DNA of 64,000 bases. Source: Desmodesmus armatus (Eukaryota; Chlorophyta; Chlorophyceae; Sphaeropleales; Scenedesmaceae). The notes under the pieces were generated by a model. The model had not been told where the DNA came from. It saw only the letters and a program-made list of their open reading frames with translations, and did no database searches. Location of the stretch: the NCBI GenBank assembly GCA_007449985.2, contig VIIQ02000276.1:28909-92908 (forward strand), in the 5' to 3' direction. Position 1 is the stretch's first letter; every line of letters starts with the position of its first letter. This document shows, in pieces, positions 40,342-52,734 of this stretch. The position numbers were made by a program, and so were the translations under genes.

Positions 40342-43300
40342 CATGCTGCGCAGAAGGCACCCAGTACCAAGCGTTGCTTGAGCTGCAACAACGTGAGTGA
40401 GACGTGGGGGGCTGCAACGACAGCACAGCACACGTCTGTCTTTTTTCAGCTGAGTTCAAGATGCTGAAGTCTGTCTGTTATCAGCTGGAAGGATCAGATG
40501 GGTATTTGGGGGGGGGGGGGGGGGTGTTACAAGTAGATATTTTCAGTAGATATCACTACCAACATGTGGGTTGGTGTGTGTCTTGTGTGTGATGGGAGCG
40601 GCGGTGGGTGGGTGGGTGGGTGCGTGGGGGGGGGGGGGGGGGGGTCCCAGCGCAGCAGCAGGGGTGGCAGCTGGCTGTCTTATTTGCATTGTCTCGGGTA
40701 TCACCGGCACTGCTGCTGCCACCACCAGGCAACGTGAGTGAGACTTGGGGGTTGACAGCATACGGTGTTGCACTGCCTTGGGATGATGTAGGGGAGTTGG
40801 ACTGGGGGGGGGGGGGCAGCAGCAGTCCTGCTGCGCAGATGACACTCAGTATCAACCGTTGCTCGAGCTGCAACAACGTGAGTGATACTTGGAAGCCAAC
40901 AGCGCACATTGACAACTGCAGCAACTGCATAAAACCCACAAGCTGCCCCCCCCCCCCACACCCCACGCACACACATTGCCTGCCCCAGGGGCACCCCACA
41001 GTTTGACTTATATGTCGTTGCCAACAACCAACTTATGGTCTTTGCTGTCAAATCATAGTCTGCGATATCACTTGCCCCCCATCCCCCCCCCCCCCCCCCA
41101 ACCCCGCACCCCCACCCCCAGCCCGCACCCCCAGCACCCCACACCCCACACCCGACCAAATGTTGCCTGCTGCTTCTGTTCTGCAGGGTTGTTTGCCGCC
41201 GTCAGCAGCAGCAGCGCCAGCAGCAGCAAGCAGGGCCGGCAAGGGCCGCACACAACTGCTGACACAACCACCACAGCAGCAGCAGCAGCGCCAGCAGCGG
41301 GGCCGCCGTTGCTTCAGGACCTACAAGCACTTGTGGCGGCGTCTGGAGTTGTCTTGGGTGCTGAGCAGTTGGTTGAGTGGCGTGTGGGGTGTCGCACATG
41401 GGCCAGCCAGATAGAGAAGGATGTCCACCGCACCTTCCCAGGGCACGAGTGGTGAGTGAGGGGGGGGGGAGGCAGGGGGGGGGGTAGTGGCGTGTGGGGT
41501 GTCGCACGTGGGCCAGTCAGATAGAGAAGGATGTGCACCTTCCCAGGGCACGAGTGGTGAGCTGGCGGGGGGGGGGGGGGGCAGCACAAAGATCGATTGC
41601 ATCATTATGTTTGCCGAGGGGGGGGGGGGATGTCACCATATCAGGTCTTGTGTCTCTCCCTGTCGTTTTGCTGTGCAGGTTGTCGTCAGCTGCTGGCCAG
41701 GCTCGCCTCACTCGGCTGCCCGACAGCACCTTGCTTTTTCAGGCAGGCACTAACTTCTTCTAATGGCTTACTGCTGTTTGCTGGTTTGTTTCACGCTGTG
41801 TGCAGCGTGCTGTGTGCTGCCCCCCCCCCCCCCCCCCCCCTCTCGCCCTGGGCGGGTGTGCAGGTTGTCGTCAGCTGCTGGACAGGCCTGCCTCACTCGG
41901 CTGCTGATTACTGTCTGCTGCTGAACTATGCTGCTGAACTGTGGTTTGCATGTTGTGTGTGGCCTGTTTTGCGGTGTGCCCACAATGTGCTGTGTGCTGT
42001 GCTGTGCTGCGCTGTGTGCTGTGCAGGTTGTCGTCAGCGGCCGGACAGGCCTGCCTCACTCGGCTGCTGTCAACCTTCTGCCTTGCCGCACCACACCTGG
42101 GCTACTGTCAGGTGGGTGTGACGGTCACACTTATGTTGTTGTTAATAAGTCACACTTCCAATTGCTTTTTCTAGTTCATGCAGGGCATTAACTGCGTTGC
42201 CGGCACCATGCAGTACCGTACTGTTCCGTACCGTCATGTCCTGTGATGTATACGATGTCGTCATCTACCTCTTGCATCAATACATGTACTGCACTGTCAT
42301 GCTATCATGCGATGTTTACGTGTTGTCAACTATCGCCTGCATGCAGGGCATGAACTATGTCGCAGGCAGCATGCTACTGCTGCTGGGGGCCGGCATCACC
42401 TGCCAGCAGCAGCAGCAGCAGCGGACCGGCGGCGGCAGCAGCATGCCCGGCCGCCGCAGCCAGCACTACAGCAGCAGCAGCAGCGGCACTGACAGCGGCG
42501 GCGGCAGCAGCAGCAGCAGCAATGCCGCACTGCAGCCGCCGACGCCCGTCACCGGCAGCAGCAGCAGCAGCGGCGGTGTGTCTGCAGCTGCCGCATCTAC
42601 TGCTGCTGCTGCTGCTGCTGGCAGCCGCCGGGTCACTAGCAGGAGCAGCAGTGTGCTTGCGCCTGGCAGCAGTGGCGGCTCTGCTGCTGCTGCTGCTGCT
42701 GCTGTTATGAGCCTGTCGCAGCTGGAGGCGGTTGTGTTTGAATGCCTGATGGGTTTTGCGGAGAGGGTGCTGCCTGGCTACTACAGCCCTGCTATGGTGG
42801 CGCCGCAGGTGGGTGGGAGGTTGCATATGTCTGGGGCAATAGATGTAGCCCGGGGTGTTGCAGGGCATGGGCGGAACGAAAGGGCGGGAGAGTTTTGTCG
42901 AGGGCAACTGAAAGTTTGGGCGTAACTGTACGTTTGTTGGGGATGCCAAGGGGATTTTCAGCGCCTGATGGGTGTGATGTTTGGTTTTGCGGAGAGGGTT
43001 CTGCCTGGCTGCTACAGCCCTGCAATGGTGGCGCCACAGGTAGGTGGGAAGTTTCATATGTTGGGCGCAATGGGTGTAGCCTGCATCCACCTGGGGTGTT
43101 GCAGGGCATGGGCGGAACGAAGGGTGGGAGCGTTTGTTGAGGGCAAGTAACAGTTGTTCAGTGCCTAAGTGTGCGTTTGTTGGGGATGCCAAGGGGGATT
43201 GGAGTGACTGATGTTGTGATGTTGGGTTTTGCAGGGAGGGGTTTGCCTGGCTACTACAGCCCTGCAATGGTGGCGCCACAGTTAGGTGGAGATCTGGTCA

Positions 43301-46300
43301 TTTGTAGTAATTGAGACAGGGTGGTAGCTTGCGCGGGGGGGGGGGGGGGGGGCACTGTGAATGATGCTGAGTCTTTGTGTATGGGTGTGGGTATGTTGAG
43401 GGGCGGAGGGGGGGTGGGGGGGGGGGACTGGGCGGCACCAAACGTGGCCGCTGCCTGTGTGGAGAGGGTTCTGCCTGGCGACTACAGCCCTGCGATGGTG
43501 GCGCCACAGGTTGGTGGGAGTGTGTTTTCCTTTGGGCAACGCATGTGTGATGGTGTCATAGCACAACTCTCCCCAACTTGCTCCCTGCCCTTGAACATAA
43601 TGGCTATTGACTGTTTTTGCCAAGCAACTTTTGGTTGCTTCCATGTTTGTTGTATTTTGCAGGTCGACCAGCGTGTCTTGTCGCATCTCGCCAACGAACA
43701 CCTACCCACCCTTACGACTCGTTTGACAGCTTTAGGACTCAACCCCGCCCAGCCCTGCCCTGCTTGGCTGCTGGCGGGCTTTGCGGCGAGCAACATGCCG
43801 CTGGCAACCGTCGCGAGGCTGTGGGACGTCGCATTCTTTGAACGCTCTGGAGCAGCGTTCATCAGGTGCGGTGTATTTCGAATGCAGTGTCATTCAAATG
43901 CGGTGTATCTGAAATGCCGTGCAAGCGATGTTTCCGGATTCCATTCCTGACGCAAGTGACTTGCCGTACCTATTCCCCACTCCACTGCTTGCTTGCTTCA
44001 ACTCCCATGTTATATCACGGCTGCTCCCTGCTTGTGCCGCTGCTTGCGCCGCCCCAGTATGAAGTTCTTATAACATATTTGCCCTGCTTGTGCCGCTTGT
44101 GCCGCTGCTTGCAGGGCGTGTTTGGCGCTGCTGCACCTGTTTTCCGCCGCTTTCGATGCGGCACTGGACTGCTGTGATGCGGGACTGCTGCTGCAGGTGA
44201 GCCAGGAAGTGGAAGGAAAGCGGTAGATTGGCCAGGTTGCATTCCTATGCCTCACAGTTTCAAGTGTGCTTGTAGAGCCTGATCAGCGTGTGCTTCGCTT
44301 TGTTACGGATCCCAGTAAAAGGTCATCAGACAGAATCTGGCCGAAACTTTGACAGCACATAGCTCTGCGGCCCTGCAGCCCGGGCCTCTGCAAATCCGCA
44401 TGCGTGCTTAATATGTAAAAATGAAAGGTACATTTTCGTGTTATCTCGATCCGTGTCTGCACCAGGAAATCTTAAATCTAGTTTGGAAGCACGCACTCAT
44501 GCTGGCGATATTACACGCTTGAAATATGCATATGTTTGCCAATAACAACTTGCGACCGCGCTAGCGGTGCACCTATAAGTACAGTACTGTCGGCAGGCAG
44601 GTCATCCAGCAGTAACTTTGACAGCACATAGATCTGCAGACCTGCAGCCCGGGCCTCTGCAAATCCGCATGCGTGCTTTAAAGTTAAAAATGAAAGGTGC
44701 ATTTTCGTGTTATCTCGATCCGTGTCTGCACCTGGAAATCTTAAATCTAGTTTGGAAGCACGCACTCATGCTGGCGATATTACACGCTTGAAATATGCAT
44801 ATGTTTGCCAATAACAACTTGCGACCGCGCTAGCGGTGCACCTATAAGTACAGTACTGTCGGCAGGCAGGTCATCCAGCAGTAACTTTGACAGCACATAG
44901 ATCTGCAGACCTGCAGCCCGGGCCTCTGCAAATCCGCATGCGTGCTTTAAAGTTAAAAATGAAAGGTGCATTTTCGTGTTATCTCGATCCGTGTCTGCAC
45001 CTGGAAATCCAAAATCTAGTTTGGAAGCAGGCACTCTTGTTGGCGATGTTACACGCTTGAAAGATGCATATGTTTGCCAATAACAACTTGCGATCGTGCT
45101 AGCGGTGCAGCTACAAGCACAGTACTGTCAGTAGGCAGGTCATCTAGCAGCAACTTTGATAGCACATAGCTCTGCGGACCTCCAGCCCGGGCCTCTGCAA
45201 AGCCGCATGCGTGCTTTAAAGTTAAAAATGAAAGGTAAATTTTCGCGATGTCTCAGTCCGTGAATGCCATGGGCGCACAGGGAAATACAGGGTAAGAAGA
45301 CCTCACCTGCCTCTGATCGTCCGCCAGTGGACAACAAAACATTATTCAATGGTACAGTGTACATCACCCAAACGGGCGTCAGCAACAGCCCCTTGAGGGC
45401 CCGGGCCCAGGCAAGGTGCAGCAGCAGCAGCAGGCTGGCAGCCCAATGCCAACACCAATGACTACGCAATCACAATTCAAAGTCATGTGCTGTAATTTAA
45501 AGCAGGAATCCATTTTGTATGATTATATATCAGCAAGCTGCCGACAAGACTATCACAGGGAGCGTTTCAGTATGGGTCGGGGCAGCACTGAACACACCAG
45601 GGGCAAACGCCAAGTAGTCTGCAGCCAAGAACACAGGACAGCAGCAGGGCCAGGCAGAAGGCTGCACGGAAGCAGCACCACACACTCACTGGGGCTCGAG
45701 CAAGGAAAACACCCAAAATTAAAAAAATGGGGATCACTGGGATCCGTCGCCGTCCCTGGTTACCAATGCTGCGCTGTGCTGGGTTGACTGTTGGCGTATG
45801 TGTGTGATACAGCCGCATGTCATGCTGTAAACAGTGCTGTGGTGTCGCTGATTTGTGGCCAGTGCTTTTTCATGTCGTGCGGTGTGCTGTGCTGTGCTGT
45901 GCTGTGGTGAGCGCTTTGACTGCTAAAGCGCTGCATGTGGCTTTGCCGCTGACAGGCTTCTCTCTAGGTAGCACTGCTCTTTCAAAGAGGAGGTGCATGT
46001 GCTGTGCTTACGCCATCTTGTGCTGTATCTTACGCCATGTGGGCTGTGCCATGCTGTGCTGTGTGCTGTGCTGCCTGCAGGCGCTGCCTGGCCTAGCTTT
46101 TGATGGCGACAGGCTGCTGACACTGGCCAGGGATGCATACAGTGAGGTGGACCCCCCCGCACTACTGGTGAGGCGTTATCACCAAACCCTTGGTGTTCTG
46201 CTCCCAACCTTTCCTGCCCACCTCCATCTCTCTTCAGTCTCTTGCATGCCTCCCCCCTCCCCCCCCCGGCACACACACATGGGCTCACCACTGGCCAGGG

Positions 46301-47150
46301 ACGCATACAGCAAGTTGGACCCGCCTGCATTACTGGTGAGTATCATCAGACAGCTTCCCCCCCCCCCCCCCCCCCCCCCCCACCAGGCTGCCCTCAGCCC
46401 CCCCCCCCCCCCCCTCCCCCGGGCGCCACTGTTCCCTCACCTTCTCCACATCCCTGTTCACACCAAGTCATGTTAAGATGTGCTGCGTCACCCTGCGCCC
46501 CCTCCCCCAAACCCCTGGACCGTGCGCTAACGCTGGCTCAGGATGTATACAGTGAGGTGGACCCAACCACACTACTGGTGACTGATATCTCTGCAACCCC
46601 TTGCAGGCCTTTCGCCCCCCTGGGCCCCCCCCCTCCCCGCCATCTGCCCCCCCCCCCCCCTTCCACCCCCCTGGGCTCTCCAATTTGGCTAGAGATGCAT
46701 ACAGTAAGGTGGATTCCCCTGCATTGCAGGTGAGTCGTTTTCCCCAAACCCTTGGTTGTTCTCCTCCCCACCTTACCAGGTCCCCTTGTTTGTCTGTAAA
46801 CCCTGTGCTGCTGCTGCTGCTGCTGCTGCCCGCAGGCCCTCCAGCACTGTTTCAGGGCAGAGGTGCTAGCTGAAATAGAACAAGCAGCAGCGGCGGCCCG
46901 CAAACAGCAGCAGCAGCAGCAGGCAACACCGCCCAGGCCTGCACGACCACCAGCAGCAGCAGCAGAAGATCTTTCGGCAGCCGCTGCAAGCAGCAGCAGC
47001 AGCGGTAGTGACCCCGCAACGGCAGCTAGTGAGGCAGCAGCACCAGTGGCTCCAACAGATATGTCCGTTAGCAGCGACGCTGCTGCTGCTGCTGCTGCTG
47101 GTGGTGACAGTGGCTGTGCTGTGCCTGTGCCGGTGCAAGCAGCAGCAGCA

Positions 47151-47181
<31 letters not shown>

Positions 47182-47282
47182 ATGGTTACGATGCCAAGGC
47201 ATCCGCCACCACCCCTAGGGAGGAATGGGTACCTGACTTTGATGAAGCAGCAGCAGCGACGGCAGCGGCGGCAGCGGCGGCG

Positions 47283-47315
<33 letters not shown>

Positions 47316-48350
47316 TCGGTTACAGCACATGAGGTAGAAGGGGAGGAGGGGGAGGAGGAAGGGGAGGAAACTGGCAGTCTGTTGGGACCCCTCCAGCAGC
47401 AGCAGCAGCAGCAGCAGCGAGGGTTTAGTGGGAGCAGGAGCAGCAACAGCAGCATGAGTTGCAGGGGTGCTGCTGCTGCTGCTGCTGCCAGCAGTGGTGG
47501 TGGCAGCAGTGTGGGGCTGAAGACACACTCTCTTGAGGTCAGCAGGAGCAGAGTGATTGCACAGGTAGGGGCTGTTGTTTTTTTGGGGGGGAGGGGGGGG
47601 GGTGAAGGGGGGGGGTGCGCGGGGGTCAGAGGGAGCGGTTCTTGAGGGAGAGGGGGGGGGGGGGACACACTCTCTTGAGGTCAGCAGGAGCAGAGCGATT
47701 GCACAGGCAGGTGTGGTTGGGGATGGGGTGGGGGGTACGTGGGGTTTGGGCTTGGGGGGGGGGGGGTCTTGAGGGAGGGATGGGAGTTGAAGACACAGTC
47801 TCTTGAGGTTAACAGGAATGGAGCTATCGCACAGGTGGGTGTGGAAATGGTGGGGGGGGGGGGGGACCCCGTGCACAGTGTTGACTCATACATTCAAAGC
47901 AGCAGTGAACACAACCCCCCCCCCCCCTCTTGCCCTGCCCCCCTCCCCCCCCCCCCCCCCCCTGCAGCCGCCCCAGGGCTTGCTGTGCCCCGCTTCCTTA
48001 GTTTACCTCCCCCCCCCCCCCCTTCTCCCTGCCCCCTCACCTCCCCCCCTCCTTCGTGGAGACACACCCAACCCTCCTTAAATCCCACACCACACACAGT
48101 ATTGCGACAACGCGTCAGCTGTGCTACAACAACCAATCCACCCCCACTGAACCCATCTCCCCCCCCCCCCCTCCTGTGACCCTTCTCCCCCCCCCCCCCT
48201 CTCAGGCCATGTCTATAGCAGCAGCTCCCGGGCTTGTGGTGCTTCCCCCCCTCACAGTCAACACACCCAAGCAGCAGCAGCAGCACCAGTTGCTACAGCC
48301 AGCTACAGCAGCGGCAGCAGGGGGGGTCCCCTGCCAAGGGGACTCCAGGA

Positions 48351-48392
<42 letters not shown>

Positions 48393-48416
48393 GGGTGGGG
48401 CGGCGGCGGCTCGCCG

Positions 48417-48453
<37 letters not shown>

Positions 48454-50266
48454 ACGCTTCGAGTGACTATCTTGATGGTGTGGAGTCGAGTGGTTGGATG
48501 CTGCTGGGGGCGGCATCTCCACAAGGTATCACTACTGCTGCTGCTGCTGATGGTGGTGGTGGTGTGGGGAGGGCAGGAGGGGCTTGCAGGAGCCCCTCAG
48601 CAGCAGCAGCACAGGTGTGACGGAAGACAGTGTGCGTGAACAATATGGGCTGATGGGCATATCCTTGGGGGTGCAGGAGCTAGCTGCAGCCGTCGAAGCA
48701 GCAGCAGCAGCAGCAAAGGAACCACAAGAGGCAACAGGCCATGCAACAGCAGCAGCAGCAGCAAGTGACACAGACTGAACACAGTGGCAGCAATGGCGGC
48801 GGCAGCAATGGCAGCAATGGCGGCGGCAGCAATGGCAGCAATGGGCCGGGCCTTGCGAGGCAGTGTCTGGACCTGGCCCAGTCTGCTGCTGCTGCTGCTG
48901 AGGCGTTGGGCCGGGACCTGGCCCACCAGTCTGCATCAGTGGTGGCACTGCAGGGCCAGCTGGACAGAAGCATGGAGCGACTTGAGCAGCAGGTGTGTGG
49001 GTGTGAGGGGGGGGGGCAATGCAAGGGTGGGGGGGTGGCAAGGGAAGGGGCAAGGTGTGTTGGGCTTTGGTCTATGCAGCCCTCAGGCTCACGATAGGAT
49101 GTCACATTGTGTGTTTGAGGTTAGTGGGCCAGGCTGCGCCCCGGGGGGGGGGGGGGTGTCTGGCCCAGCAGTCAGCAGCAATGGTGGCACTGCAGGGCCA
49201 TCTGGACAGCAGCATGGAGCGACTTGAGCAGCAGGTGGGTGGAATGCAGCACACGGCATGGCTGCAGCAGCAGTACCCTCCCCCTCCCCCTCCTCGTGTG
49301 CATCTACACTCACCCCCCCCCCCCCCCACCACCACCACCACCACCACCACCACCACCACCACCACCCCTGCGTGCGCATCTCCACTTGGCCACTGCAACC
49401 TCCCACCCCACGCCACCCACCCACCCACCCACCCACCCACACGCAGACACTGAGTTCGGCCAAGCTTGTAGGAGTATGTTTGTTTACCTGATAGCAGTGC
49501 TTGCATGTGACTTGCACGTACACTTCATGCTAGCTAATCATGTATTCTCTCTGCCAACATCCCCCCACCCGCACGCACTCAAAACGACATGATGCTGAGT
49601 TGGCGAGCAAGGATGAGCTCATTGAGCGGCGGCAGCACCCCCCCCCCCACTTCTCCTTCAGCAATCAAGGCGGCAGAGGCGGCAGAGCCTGGCAATCCCA
49701 CACAGCACTGGCCGGACACCTGCCAACCTGACAGACGCCCCCCCCCCCCCCTTCCCCTTTGAATCCATGTACCACAGGATGCCGAGTTGGCGAGCAGGGA
49801 CGAGTTGATTGAGCGGCTGCAGCAGCGGCTGCACTTCTACGAAAGCTTCAGCAACGGCGGCTGCAGCAGCGCCAGCAGCAGCCCCAAGAAGGGCTGGCAG
49901 CAGCAGCAGCAGCAGCGGCGCTCGGCCGACTTGACACACCAGCAGCAGCAGCAGCAGCAGCAGTACAGTCCGAATGTGTTTGGTGGTGGCGGCTGCAGCT
50001 ACAGTCAAGACGGGGGTGGGGGTGCGGTGGGGATGATCGTCGCGGGCAACAACAGCAGTAGGGGCAGCTTTACAGGCGGCCGACAGCAGCAGCAGCAGCA
50101 GCAGCGAGGGTTTGGTCTGCGCCGTCAGCAGCAGCAGCAGCAGCAGCAGTGGAGTGAGGAGGGGCAGCAGCCGATGTCGGGGGTTCAGCAGGGTTTTGTG
50201 GCGGCGGCGCTGGCGAGGTTTAGCAGCCCCACAAAGGGTAGAGGGGGTGGGCGGACGCAGCAGTGA
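39124..50266 (+). CDS. TBC-domain Rab GTPase-activating protein
   Basis: Exons: 39124-39408, 40203-40392, 41187-41451, 42027-42111, 42347-42808, 43663-43865, 44115-44196, 46081-46167, 46836-47564, 48206-48525, 48615-48992, 49778-50266 (stop). Phases agree through 47564 and at the last junction. TBC domain is about residues 100-524: GIPGCLRAVVW, IEKDVHRTFP (IxxDxxR, Arg finger R240), GYCQ split from GMNYVAG (YxQ, Gln finger Q275), and WLLAGFAASNMPLATVARLW. Both catalytic fingers are present, so it should stimulate GTP hydrolysis by a Rab; the target is unknown. A roughly 100-residue Q/S/A insert (295-394) interrupts the domain. The C-terminal part is Ala/Gln-rich with coiled coil (VVALQGQLDRSMERLEQQ, ASRDELIERLQQRLHFYE). 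Two apparent one-base frame breaks lie in repeats at 48300-48450 and 48740-48775. Confidence 0.88.
39409..40115 (+). repeat. Decoy copies flanking TBC introns 1
   Basis: The exon-1 end (ggagcggcatgcacccgag|gtggg) recurs at 39541-39563, 39700-39714 and 39843-39863, separated by 'agcagcaagcaaactagcagcag' repeats. An acceptor-side copy of exon 2 (ctgcag|ctgtggtc, then cacacgttcacaac) lies at 40066-40110, upstream of the exon at 40203. Confidence 0.7.
40730..41560 (+). repeat. Donor-side copies of TBC exons 2 and 3
   Basis: Exon-2 ends recur at about 40730-40743 and 40838-40882 (cagtatcaaccgttgctcga, then caacaac|gtgagtga). The exon-3 end (CRTWASQIEKDV with the donor) recurs at 41488-41557; that copy lacks the five bases encoding the Arg finger region, so it could not give an active domain. 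Confidence 0.75.
41670..42212 (+). repeat. Acceptor-side copies of TBC exons 4 and 5
   Basis: Copies of LSSAAGQACLTRL with an upstream GTGCAG start near 41679 and 41863; the real exon starts at 42027. A copy of the exon-5 start (GINCVAGTM, versus GMNYVAGSM) lies at 42181-42212, preceded by CATGCAG, ahead of the real exon at 42347. Confidence 0.75.
42970..43520 (+). repeat. Three donor-side copies of TBC exon 5
   Basis: The exon-5 end (GFAERVLPGYYSPAMVAPQ|GTGGG, real donor at 42809) recurs with ends at about 43039, 43281 and 43509. Variation such as LPGCYSPAM and LPGDYSPAM shows drift. Spacing is about 230-240 bp, and the repeated unit also carries 'tgtagcc...ggggtgttgcagggcatggg'. Confidence 0.85.
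44346..45235. repeat. 269-bp tandem repeat, about 3.3 copies, in TBC intron 7
   Basis: Units start at about 44346, 44614, 44883 and 45152 (period 268-269). The middle copies are nearly identical; the outer ones are more diverged. Each unit has, on the minus strand, a frame reading GLQIYVLSKLLLDDLPADS and then TVLIGAPLARSQVVIGKHMH, bounded by good acceptor-like (TTTGCAG) and donor-like (CTTATAG|GTGCACC) sites. The period is not a multiple of three, so the frame does not run from unit to unit. Confidence 0.9.
46284..46735 (+). repeat. Three donor-side copies of TBC exon 8
   Basis: The end of exon 8 (LARDAYSEVDPPALL|GTGAG, donor at 46168) recurs at 46284-46336, 46531-46580 and 46685-46733 as DAYSKLDPPALL, DVYSEVDPTTLL and DAYSKVDSPALQ. 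C-runs up to 22 nt separate them. Confidence 0.85.
47668..47840 (+). repeat. Two donor-side copies of TBC exon 9
   Basis: The exon-9 end (HSLEVSRSRVIAQ|GTAGG, donor at 47565) recurs ending at about 47708 (HSLEVSRSRAIAQ) and 47835 (QSLEVNRNGAIAQ), each followed by GT-containing G-rich sequence. Confidence 0.85.
49160..49650 (+). repeat. Copies of TBC exon 11 end and exon 12 start in the last intron
   Basis: SAAMVALQGHLDSSMERLEQQ|GTGGG at 49165-49234 copies the exon-11 end (donor 48993). DAELASKDELIERRQ at 49590-49635 copies the start of exon 12 (49778). The two types occur in the expected order: donor copy nearer the upstream exon, acceptor copy nearer the downstream exon. Confidence 0.85.
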
Positions 50267-50976
50267 GGGCTTGTTTGCTTGTTTGCATGCCATGCAGAAG
50301 CAGCCGAATACTGCTTGCAGCCATGTATGATGCATTGAGTGGATGTGTGGAAAAAGCAGTCGAAGGTTGATGGAGGTGTCAAGCTGTCTTTCCATCTCCT
50401 TGATCAGCCCACAGGGGTTTTGGGTATATCTCCGCCGTAGGGTTGTGGGTTCAAACCCTGTGTCTGTGTCAAATGCCCATGATGGAGGGTAATCGGTGTC
50501 GCTGTCATGGGGTGTTCGTTTCTTTGTGAAGGGCGTGCATTGAGTACGCCCACCTGCTGTGGCATTGACGGACAGCGTGAAAAGCCATGGTGATTGTGAT
50601 CGTCATTTTTCTCATTACACTCAGCGTGGGGCATAAGGTAGCAAGGGGGGGGGGGGCTACTAGTAGTAGCAGCAGTGGTGGTGGTGTCGGTGATTGCAGG
50701 CACAGTGATTGCAGATGATTACAGGTGATGGGTGTGTCAGGTGATTGCAGGTCATCAGTGTTGATTCATGGGTGATGACCCAACAGTCATGTGCCCTGAC
50801 CATGACCGACCCTCTTGTTGTGCTTGTGGTGGCTGATCTACTCTTGGCATTGTATTCATAATTTCCCTATGAGCCTTGTTTGGCTCCCGAAAGGGCGATC
50901 AGGCGAGGCCCTGATCCAGTAAAGTAGTAGTAGTATGTGTGATCTGCCCCCCCCCTCCCCCCCAGCAGCAGGAGGT

Positions 50977-51007
<31 letters not shown>

Positions 51008-52715
51008 TCCCCCCCAGCAGCAGGAGGTGAGCAGCAGTAGGTTGTTTGAAGGCTGCAGTGCAAGTCAAGCAGGACTTGTTTGATCGCACATGTTGAGGTT
51101 TTGACCGATTAGGGCTGTGGGCCCCCAGGTGATCTGTTATTGACGGTATGAAGTTTGCAAGGTGTTGTGTTTGTGCCACCAGCCAATCAACCAAGTTGAG
51201 CAGCATGGAGTTTGAAGCTGATGCAAATTTGATCAGGGAATGTGGGGATCCACCGGTGCAAGTGTTGAATTAAAAAATGTAAATCTACTACACACCCCCT
51301 TGGTGTAGTTACGCTATAGAATCTTCTTCCATTAGCCTCGCATTCTGTGAGGACGGCACATGCATGCATGGGGGTCTAGTGGCACTCGCGCCCCACCTCA
51401 CTCCCCTCACACGCCCGTGGACATACTTGGGGCCTGTAAACCCACCGAAATTCTGGCTGGAGGTTGGTGTTCGACACAGTAGCTTGGTTGGTGTAAGGTA
51501 TCACCCTTGACCCACCGGGAGAAGTGTTGCATCGCATGTGACACTATGGTAGCACCACCAATGGGTGTGTGTAAGGCAATGAGCCTTGCGTAAACGTGCA
51601 TCCGCATGTGTGTTTATAACTGTCTCTGTTTGCTTTTCCAGCCACAGCCCTACGCTTTTGTAGGTTGTGTCACGGCGACATCTTGGGCCAACATTTGCAA
51701 GCAGACAACCACACACTGCTCCTTCCCGATATGGGGTGTGGCACACCTCTAAGCTTCACTGTACTACTGTGGGCTGCAGTGCAGCCCACACACTTTTTTA
51801 GCTTCAGCTGCACATGCATCACTGGTCCAGGCTGTCAGCTGCAGACATCCCATTCCATCAGTTTTTTACATCCATTGGTTTGAAGCTCAAGAGCTCCTGC
51901 CAGCCGTTCGCTGATACCACGGAGGGAAGACGGAAAGCACTGCACGTAAGCAACCACGTGCACGTACCCTGACATCAAACCAACTAGGCCAAGGCAACCA
52001 GCTGATGCCAGAACAAGCAGCTGATGCCTTTCACTCCTGCAAACCTGCTGTCCTTGACGAACAGTGCGAACGCGGTAAACGACGTCGTGACGGGGCCATG
52101 TTGTCATCCGTTGCTGCACTGGCCGCGCAGGAGATTTCCAACTTGATGCCAAACTGTCTAAAAGAACTAGACCTACAAACATCCATTTATTCACGATACT
52201 ACCAAACACACACGACAGACAACACGCCACATCAAATACTGCACGCCAAGAGCTATCGAGCTCGTGCCAGCCATTCGTTGATGTCATACAGATGCACATC
52301 ACACCCAGAACGACAGACGCGGAGAGCGTGGGGTGAACGTTCACCCATACCAAACCAAAACCAGGCCCACAACCCAGAGTGTGCTGAGCCCAGTAGCAAC
52401 GTTGCCAACATTACTGTTGTCTTTCGTCACTACACTGAACTACATTGCAGTACGCTCCCAGGAAATATCACTGGGTCCCCAACGGTCCAATGGTCCCCAC
52501 CTTCAAGAGCAGTACACTCGACTGGACCCAGGGCACACTTTCGGGGGGGCACTAGTACTACTGAAGTACCAACAAAGATCACTGCATTGTCATGCGGTCC
52601 AGAGTGAGGGGGCGGCAGCAGTAGGCAAGTACCCCACTGGCAGGCCATGTCACTCTGAGTACCTGAGTCATTCAGACAGCAGTACCACATCTTCTAGGTT
52701 TGCGGTTTAGGGGAT

Positions 52716-52734
52716 CCCTAAACCCTAACCCTAA
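52716..52734. repeat. Interstitial telomere-like repeat
   Basis: CCCTAAACCCTAACCCTAA, i.e. one CCCTAAA unit and two CCCTAA units. The plant-type telomere unit TTTAGGG is known from several chlamydomonadalean algae. Three units may be chance or a repair scar. Confidence 0.5.
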